A program made the position numbers and the translations under genes. Below the pieces are notes generated by a model, which had not been told where the DNA came from, searched no databases, and saw only the letters and a list, made by a program, of their open reading frames with translations. Positions 7,676-11,617 of a stretch of 11,617 bases of DNA are shown piece after piece. Source of the DNA: Eubacterium sp. (GTDB taxonomy: Bacteria; Bacillota; Clostridia; Lachnospirales; Lachnospiraceae); NCBI GenBank assembly GCA_021442545.1, contig JABUSX010000403.1, positions 1-11,617 on the forward strand, read 5' to 3'. Within the stretch, counting starts at the first letter, position 1. The number at the start of each line of letters is the position of its first letter.

Positions 7676-8446
7676 TTACTCAACGGATACATTATCGTAT
7701 CCGAAAATCTGCGCTTCTTCCCTGGCATCCAGAATTGCCTTCATTGCATAGAAGTCATCCGGTGTTGTGATTTTGATGTTTTCATTAGGACCTTCGATCA
7801 GGTGCGTCGGCTTTCCGAAATGCTGCATCATCGTACAGCTGTCAACGAAATCCAGGTCCGTTTCTTTTCTGGTATGATCATACAGATCCAGAATCTCACT
7901 CAGAAAAAAGCTCTGCGGTGCTCTGGCCAGCCATGTGGCAGACCGGTCAGGCACATTCCGGATATAATACTCCTCATCCACAACCACCACTGTTTCCTTA
8001 ACCTGTGTCGATGTGATCGCAGAACCGAATTTTTTCACGGATTCAATGTTGTCCGTTATCGTTTTCTGTGAAATTAAAGGTCTCACTCCATCATGGATCA
8101 GAACGATATCTTTCTGATCCTTATTCTGTGATCCGGACTGTTCTTTCCCGCATGCCAGCTCTTCCGCAGCCTTCAGACCATTGTATCTGGATTCCTGTCC
8201 TGTCGGCCCGCCCGGAACGATCTTAGCCACTTTCCGAACGCCGAATTTTTCAATCAGTTTTTCCAGATAAGGAATCCAATCTTCAACGCAGGCGATCACT
8301 ATGGCATCAATTTCTTCATGGCAGTCAAATATCTCAAGTGTGTGGATAATAATCGGCTTGCCATAAACCTCAATGAACTGCTTCGGCTTGACCCTGTTGT
8401 TCATCCTTTTTCCGACACCGCCGGCAAAGATAACCCCAATATTCAT
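7676..8446 (-). CDS. IspD/TarI-type cytidylyltransferase
   Basis: Couples CTP with a polyol phosphate to give a CDP-alditol and pyrophosphate in the cytoplasm. The 256-residue product shows the family's N-terminal FAGGVGKRM (7-15) and PKQF (21-24), GKPIIIHTLEIF (29-40), GPTGQESRYNG (80-90), HDGVRP (118-123), a central KETVVVV (150-156), RAPQSF (175-180) and the C-terminal IKITTPDDF (224-232). The overall pattern is nearer to TarI (ribitol-5-phosphate cytidylyltransferase) than to housekeeping IspD, and the surface-polymer context supports that. ATG 8444-8446 has AAGGA five bases upstream. It is the second gene of the operon, 39 bp after the pyruvyl transferase/TagF fusion gene. The substrate could be ribitol-5-phosphate or another pentitol or hexitol phosphate; isoprenoid IspD activity is less likely but not excluded. 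Confidence 0.92.
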   Translation of the reverse strand: MNIGVIFAGGVGKRMNNRVKPKQFIEVYGKPIIIHTLEIFDCHEEIDAIVIACVEDWIPYLEKLIEKFGVRKVAKIVPGGPTGQESRYNGLKAAEELACGKEQSGSQNKDQKDIVLIHDGVRPLISQKTITDNIESVKKFGSAITSTQVKETVVVVDEEYYIRNVPDRSATWLARAPQSFFLSEILDLYDHTRKETDLDFVDSCTMMQHFGKPTHLIEGPNENIKITTPDDFYAMKAILDAREEAQIFGYDNVSVE

Positions 8447-8485
8447 ACGGATCCTTTCACTTTTTCTTCTTATTCTGTTCTATGA

Positions 8486-10882
8486 TCAACTGTTTATGAT
8501 TTCCAGAATCTTATCCGCAATTCTTTCCGAAGCATGTCCATCATCCATACAGCCTCTGGCTTTCAGGAAATCTTCGGTTCTCTTCTGAAAGAGTTCCTCA
8601 TCAAATGCCTTAATATTCCGGACAAGTTCTTTGCAATCGACTGCAATCGGGAAAGGTGTCGTATCCAGCGGATAGTAAAAATCACGATCTTTTACATACT
8701 GCTCCATATCATCACCGGTGATGATAAAACCGGGTTTTTTCAGCAGGATGTAATCAAATATCCAGCTTGAATAATCCGTGATTCCGACATCCGTGATAAG
8801 CAGGATATCCTGCATATCCGGATACGGAGTTGCATCCACAACATAGTCCGGAAGATTTTCAACCCATTCCCTGCTGAGTGCTTTTAATCTGGAATGGAAG
8901 CGCAGCAAGATCAGCCACTCTCCTCCGAAACGTTCCTCCAATGCCTCCTTCAGTTCATCATACTGCAGCGGTATCGGACTTTCCGTCTGTCCGTCTCTGT
9001 GCGTCGGTGCAAACATTGCAATGTGCTTATGGGTATCTGTAATCCCCAGTTCCTCATACACCTTGCTCTTGATCTTTAATGCTTCTTCACTGTCCGGATT
9101 CAGCAGTATATCATTGCGTGCGTGTCCGTATCTCAGTATGGGAATCTGATCTCCCCAGTAACTGGTATGAAAGACATCTGTTTCAAAATCACTGTTGGAG
9201 ATCAGATAGCTGGTATACTTCTTACTCCACTTTGCATTCTTCTTCCAGATCTTATCCATGACAATGTTCCCGTCAAGCCTTTTGATACCGAGGGAACCAT
9301 GCCAGGTCTGCATGAGCACCTGGTCTTTTTTCAAAGGAATCCGCATGCGCGCCAGATCGTGTGCGTTATCAACAATCACTTTTGCGGAAGCAACCGCTCT
9401 GTAAAACTCAGGTGTGCCCCTTTTAACAAGATTCAGTTTTTCCGGATAATCTGAGGAACGATACCGGCCTCTCGTATGCCAGAAAAGATTTATCTCATTA
9501 TCATCACTTCTTTTGAGCAGTTCCTCAGTTATTGCTTTCGGATTACAGGTATAGGAACCCTGAAAGGCGATCATCATAACATTTTTCTGTTCCGTAGGAA
9601 TCTTTTTCAGTCTGTGATTCCTTTTCATCCGCCTCAGCGGCACCACGCATGACTTAACAAAACCTTCATCTTTAAAAGAAAGATCCTTGACTTCGTAAGG
9701 ACTTTCTTTCACTGTTTTTACAAAATCGCAGACATAACGAAATGTTTTTTCCTTTAACCGGTTCCGAATATCCTGATCATAGCTTGAATGGATCTGCTCT
9801 TCGATTTTATCCACGATCGTTTTTACATCCAGATCATCTTCCTCAAAATAGCAGTCCGGTTTTCCGATCATGTTCGCAAACATTTTTGTCTTATTGTTCC
9901 AGATCAGTCCGACAACCGGAACATCCAGTGAATAAGACGTGATGCAGGCATGAAGACGTGCTCCAAACACACAGGAAAAATTACTGATCATGTTCAGCAT
10001 TTTCCTTGTACTGGTCGTTCGCTTCAAAAGTTTTGACGAATCCAGACCCAGCGTGCGGATCAGATACTTTCCTAATTTCTGATCAACTCTCATTCCGTTC
10101 GAGAACAAAAGGAAATCCATATTTCTTTTCTGCATTTCCTGGATCAGCGAAACATAGAAAGCCTTTATTTCTTCTGCATCTTTCTTATTTCCATAATGTG
10201 TATAAATACGAGGATTGATCAGATTGATTCCGACAACCTGACTTTCCTGTTTTTCGATTCCATAACACTCCGGAGTCCAGAAAGCCGGATCCCCTACCTG
10301 ATCGATAATGATATCTTTGTTCACAATATAATTGTTTTTCAGAATATCAATATCATCTCTGGTGGTGATTACCTTGACCGGACCGCTGTTAATGCACTTT
10401 TTTAATTTCTGGCATCGAAGATCTTTCTCATCATAACCCTCGATCCCCACACCGTTCATCATTACCGGAATGCCAAGTTTTTTTGCCTCGCTCACGATCA
10501 TCTGCACAAGATAATTCAAACCCTGTGTACGAAACTTTAAAAATCCGCCTCCGGCAAACACGATCGCATCAACATCTTTAAAAGACTCATGATAATAGGA
10601 CTTCAGCCACAGTTTCCAGAAAGTTTTTTCATATGCGTACCGAAACGCACTCTGGTTGTTATAATAAAAAATTTTATGGGAAACAGCTTTCATTCCTCTT
10701 GCTGCTACAAATGAAAGATAGCCGGCACCATTGAAATGATCGGCGGTTTTGGGATATGCATCCACGTGTCTGATTGCAACTTCTTCTCCCGTTTTCCGAA
10801 GAAGGTAATCGCTCACTTCACACAATATCGTGTCGCCTGCATTTTCCAGACTGTACAATCCTACCAAAGCGATATTCTTCAA
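8486..10882 (-). CDS. Fusion of polysaccharide pyruvyl transferase and CDP-glycerol glycerophosphotransferase (TagF-type) domains
   Basis: A 798-residue two-domain enzyme. Residues about 1-370 match the polysaccharide pyruvyl transferase family (CsaB/WcaK type), which adds pyruvate ketals from phosphoenolpyruvate to glycans: IALVGLYSLENAGD (4-17), VFAGGGFLKF (108-117), MNGVGIEG (142-149) and the diagnostic FGARLHACITSYSLDVPVVG (306-325, H311). A basic linker (about 415-430) leads to a complete Glyphos_transf domain: FQGSYTCNPKAI (440-451), QTWHGSLG (525-532, H528), YGHARND (585-591), FAPTHRDG (624-631), LRFH (660-663) and GITDYSSW (700-707). I chose TTG 10880-10882 as the start because it has AAGGAG eight bases upstream and lies downstream of the promoter. 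An in-frame TTG at 10939 lies upstream of the predicted transcript start. No frameshift or internal stop is present. First gene of the operon. Both halves keep their key motifs, so both are probably active. Confidence 0.93.
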   Translation of the reverse strand: MKNIALVGLYSLENAGDTILCEVSDYLLRKTGEEVAIRHVDAYPKTADHFNGAGYLSFVAARGMKAVSHKIFYYNNQSAFRYAYEKTFWKLWLKSYYHESFKDVDAIVFAGGGFLKFRTQGLNYLVQMIVSEAKKLGIPVMMNGVGIEGYDEKDLRCQKLKKCINSGPVKVITTRDDIDILKNNYIVNKDIIIDQVGDPAFWTPECYGIEKQESQVVGINLINPRIYTHYGNKKDAEEIKAFYVSLIQEMQKRNMDFLLFSNGMRVDQKLGKYLIRTLGLDSSKLLKRTTSTRKMLNMISNFSCVFGARLHACITSYSLDVPVVGLIWNNKTKMFANMIGKPDCYFEEDDLDVKTIVDKIEEQIHSSYDQDIRNRLKEKTFRYVCDFVKTVKESPYEVKDLSFKDEGFVKSCVVPLRRMKRNHRLKKIPTEQKNVMMIAFQGSYTCNPKAITEELLKRSDDNEINLFWHTRGRYRSSDYPEKLNLVKRGTPEFYRAVASAKVIVDNAHDLARMRIPLKKDQVLMQTWHGSLGIKRLDGNIVMDKIWKKNAKWSKKYTSYLISNSDFETDVFHTSYWGDQIPILRYGHARNDILLNPDSEEALKIKSKVYEELGITDTHKHIAMFAPTHRDGQTESPIPLQYDELKEALEERFGGEWLILLRFHSRLKALSREWVENLPDYVVDATPYPDMQDILLITDVGITDYSSWIFDYILLKKPGFIITGDDMEQYVKDRDFYYPLDTTPFPIAVDCKELVRNIKAFDEELFQKRTEDFLKARGCMDDGHASERIADKILEIINS

Positions 10883-10890
10883 TGTCTGCA

Positions 10891-10896
10891 CTCCTT
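10891..10896 (-). promoter_or_regulatory. Ribosome binding site fixing a TTG start for the fusion gene
   Basis: AAGGAG on the minus strand, eight bases before TTG at 10880-10882. It is the best Shine-Dalgarno match near the 5' end of this frame and decides the start codon. Confidence 0.7.
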
Positions 10897-10905
10897 TTTC
10901 AAAGC

Positions 10906-10934
10906 TTTTCTTTCCACATTCAATGTGATATTCT
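10906..10934 (+). promoter_or_regulatory. Candidate extended -10 promoter for the rightward glycosyltransferase
   Basis: On the plus strand TATTCT (10929-10934) is preceded by TG one base before, an extended -10 arrangement. A poor -35 (TTTTCT, 10906-10911) lies 17 bases upstream. The start codon is about 50 bases downstream. It shares its -10 bases with the opposing promoter, so the two could not be used at the same time. Confidence 0.3.
10915..10927. promoter_or_regulatory. 13-bp perfect palindrome at the operon transcription start; operator candidate
   Basis: CACATT, C, AATGTG forms a perfect inverted repeat two bases downstream of the leftward -10 box. It covers the expected transcription start of the long operon and lies inside the possible rightward promoter spacer. 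Its position suits a repressor site, though no regulator gene is in the window. Confidence 0.4.
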
Positions 10935-10958
10935 AACAAAAAGCCTGTTTCCCGTCAA
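10930..10958 (-). promoter_or_regulatory. Strong sigma-A promoter for the five-gene leftward operon
   Basis: On the minus strand TTGACG (10953-10958) and TAGAAT (10930-10935) are separated by exactly 17 bases; each box differs from consensus at one position. Transcription should begin near 10923, giving a leader of about 40 bases before the TTG start at 10882. It is the best promoter match in the window and probably drives the fusion gene through the TagF-type gene at 4509. Confidence 0.75.
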
Positions 10959-10985
10959 ACCATGCACCTGCAGGAAGAATAACTT

Positions 10986-11617
10986 ATGACACCCAAAGTA
11001 TCCGTAATCATTCCGGTTTATAACGCAGAATCCTATTTGAAACAGTGTCTGGATTCTGTCGTTAACCAGACATTGACAGACATTGAAGTCATCTGTATAG
11101 ATGACGGATCCACTGATGCTTCATATGAAATATGTAAAAAATACGCTTCTGCGGATTCTCGTTTTCAACTGTATCAACAGAAAAATCTCTATGCCGGAAC
11201 CGCAAGAAACAACGGTATTCGGCATGCATCAGGAGATTATCTGATTTTCTGGGACAGTGATGACTTTTTTGAACTGAATGCCCTTGAGGAATTATACAAA
11301 TCGATTACGAAAAACCAGGCAGATATCGCTGTCTGTAAAGCGTATCGTTTTCTGGATGAGTTCGGAAAAGGTCATATTGAAAACAGTTACTGCAATATGG
11401 ACAGGATACCGGAAGGAAATGTCTTTAACAGAACGACAAACGAACAGTTTATATTGAATTTTACGAGTTCTGCTGCATGGAATAAGATGTTTTCCCGTTC
11501 ATTTATTGATCGATGGAAACTGGAATTCCAGCCATCCAGAACCGGAAACGACTTCTTCTTTGTCATTTCAGCCCTGTGCCTCGCGGAAAGAATCTCCATA
11601 GTTCCTGTTCCGCTCGT
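10986..11617 (+). CDS. Glycosyltransferase family 2 (3' end beyond window)
   Basis: A cytoplasmic-face glycosyltransferase with a GT-A fold that adds a sugar from a nucleotide donor to the growing polymer. I translated 210 codons from ATG 10986-10988 to the window edge with no stop. The N-terminus is typical of GT2: PKVSVIIPVYNAESYLKQCL (3-22), CIDDGSTD (37-44), AGTARNNGI (70-78) and the DxD-bearing IFWDSDDFF (87-95). The later AAWNKMFSRSFI fits the acceptor-side region common in capsule GT2 enzymes. An in-frame TAA at 10980 rules out a longer N-terminus, and AGGA lies 10 bases upstream. It is the only rightward gene, divergent from the long operon across a 103-bp gap. Donor, linkage and any C-terminal extension cannot be determined from this fragment. 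Confidence 0.95.
   Translation, partial: MTPKVSVIIPVYNAESYLKQCLDSVVNQTLTDIEVICIDDGSTDASYEICKKYASADSRFQLYQQKNLYAGTARNNGIRHASGDYLIFWDSDDFFELNALEELYKSITKNQADIAVCKAYRFLDEFGKGHIENSYCNMDRIPEGNVFNRTTNEQFILNFTSSAAWNKMFSRSFIDRWKLEFQPSRTGNDFFFVISALCLAERISIVPVPL

Noticed and set aside
7649..8071. A 140-codon plus-strand open frame
   Set aside because: Antisense to the cytidylyltransferase, whose motifs and ribosome binding site are clear.
9600..9700. Possible gene boundary hidden inside the fusion protein linker
   Set aside because: I looked for a stop, frameshift or internal start with a ribosome site in the linker and found none; the frame runs straight through.
1..11617. CRISPR array, tRNA, rRNA, insertion sequence or phage genes
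   Set aside because: No regularly spaced repeats, no transposase or integrase motifs and no structured RNA signature were seen; nearly all the sequence is accounted for by surface-polymer genes.

Overview
The window is a cell-surface polymer locus from a Bacillota-type (Firmicute) bacterium, most likely an anaerobic clostridial or erysipelotrichial lineage. That placement is an inference from the teichoic-acid-type gene families, AAGGAG-like ribosome binding sites, several GTG/TTG starts, sigma-A-type promoters and a moderate G+C content judged by eye. No rRNA, tRNA, insertion sequence, integrase or CRISPR array was seen.

Layout. Nine genes run leftward and one runs rightward. Between 10883 and 10985 a short divergent promoter region separates a rightward family-2 glycosyltransferase (10986 to the window end, incomplete) from a leftward five-gene operon. 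In transcription order that operon is: a large two-domain protein with a polysaccharide pyruvyl transferase half fused to a CDP-glycerol glycerophosphotransferase (TagF-type) half; an IspD/TarI-type cytidylyltransferase; an extended SDR epimerase/dehydratase/reductase; a LicD-family phosphotransferase; and a second, stand-alone TagF-type transferase. A gap of about 305 bp (4204-4508) follows and contains a candidate promoter. Then come UDP-galactopyranose mutase (glf), an ABC-2 permease and its ATPase (TagGH/Wzm-Wzt type), and, after a gap of about 125 bp, an integral-membrane acyltransferase-3 protein whose C-terminus lies outside the window.

How the genes may work together (inference). The cytidylyltransferase, perhaps with the SDR enzyme, would supply a CDP-activated alditol phosphate. 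The LicD protein and the two TagF-type domains would transfer alditol-phosphate or similar phospho-units onto a glycan. Glf would supply UDP-galactofuranose, and the glycosyltransferase would add sugars. The pyruvyl transferase half of the fusion would add a pyruvate ketal, the ABC transporter would export the lipid-linked polymer, and the membrane acyltransferase would O-acylate it. The product would be a teichoic-acid-like or capsular polymer containing phosphodiesters, galactofuranose and possibly pyruvate. Initiation genes (TagO/TagA type) and a classical TarJ or TagD are not in the window.

The most notable features are the pyruvyl transferase/TagF fusion, the cytidylyltransferase-SDR-LicD-TagF module, and the compact divergent control region. 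In that region a near-consensus promoter for the long operon overlaps a 13-bp perfect palindrome and a possible opposing promoter.
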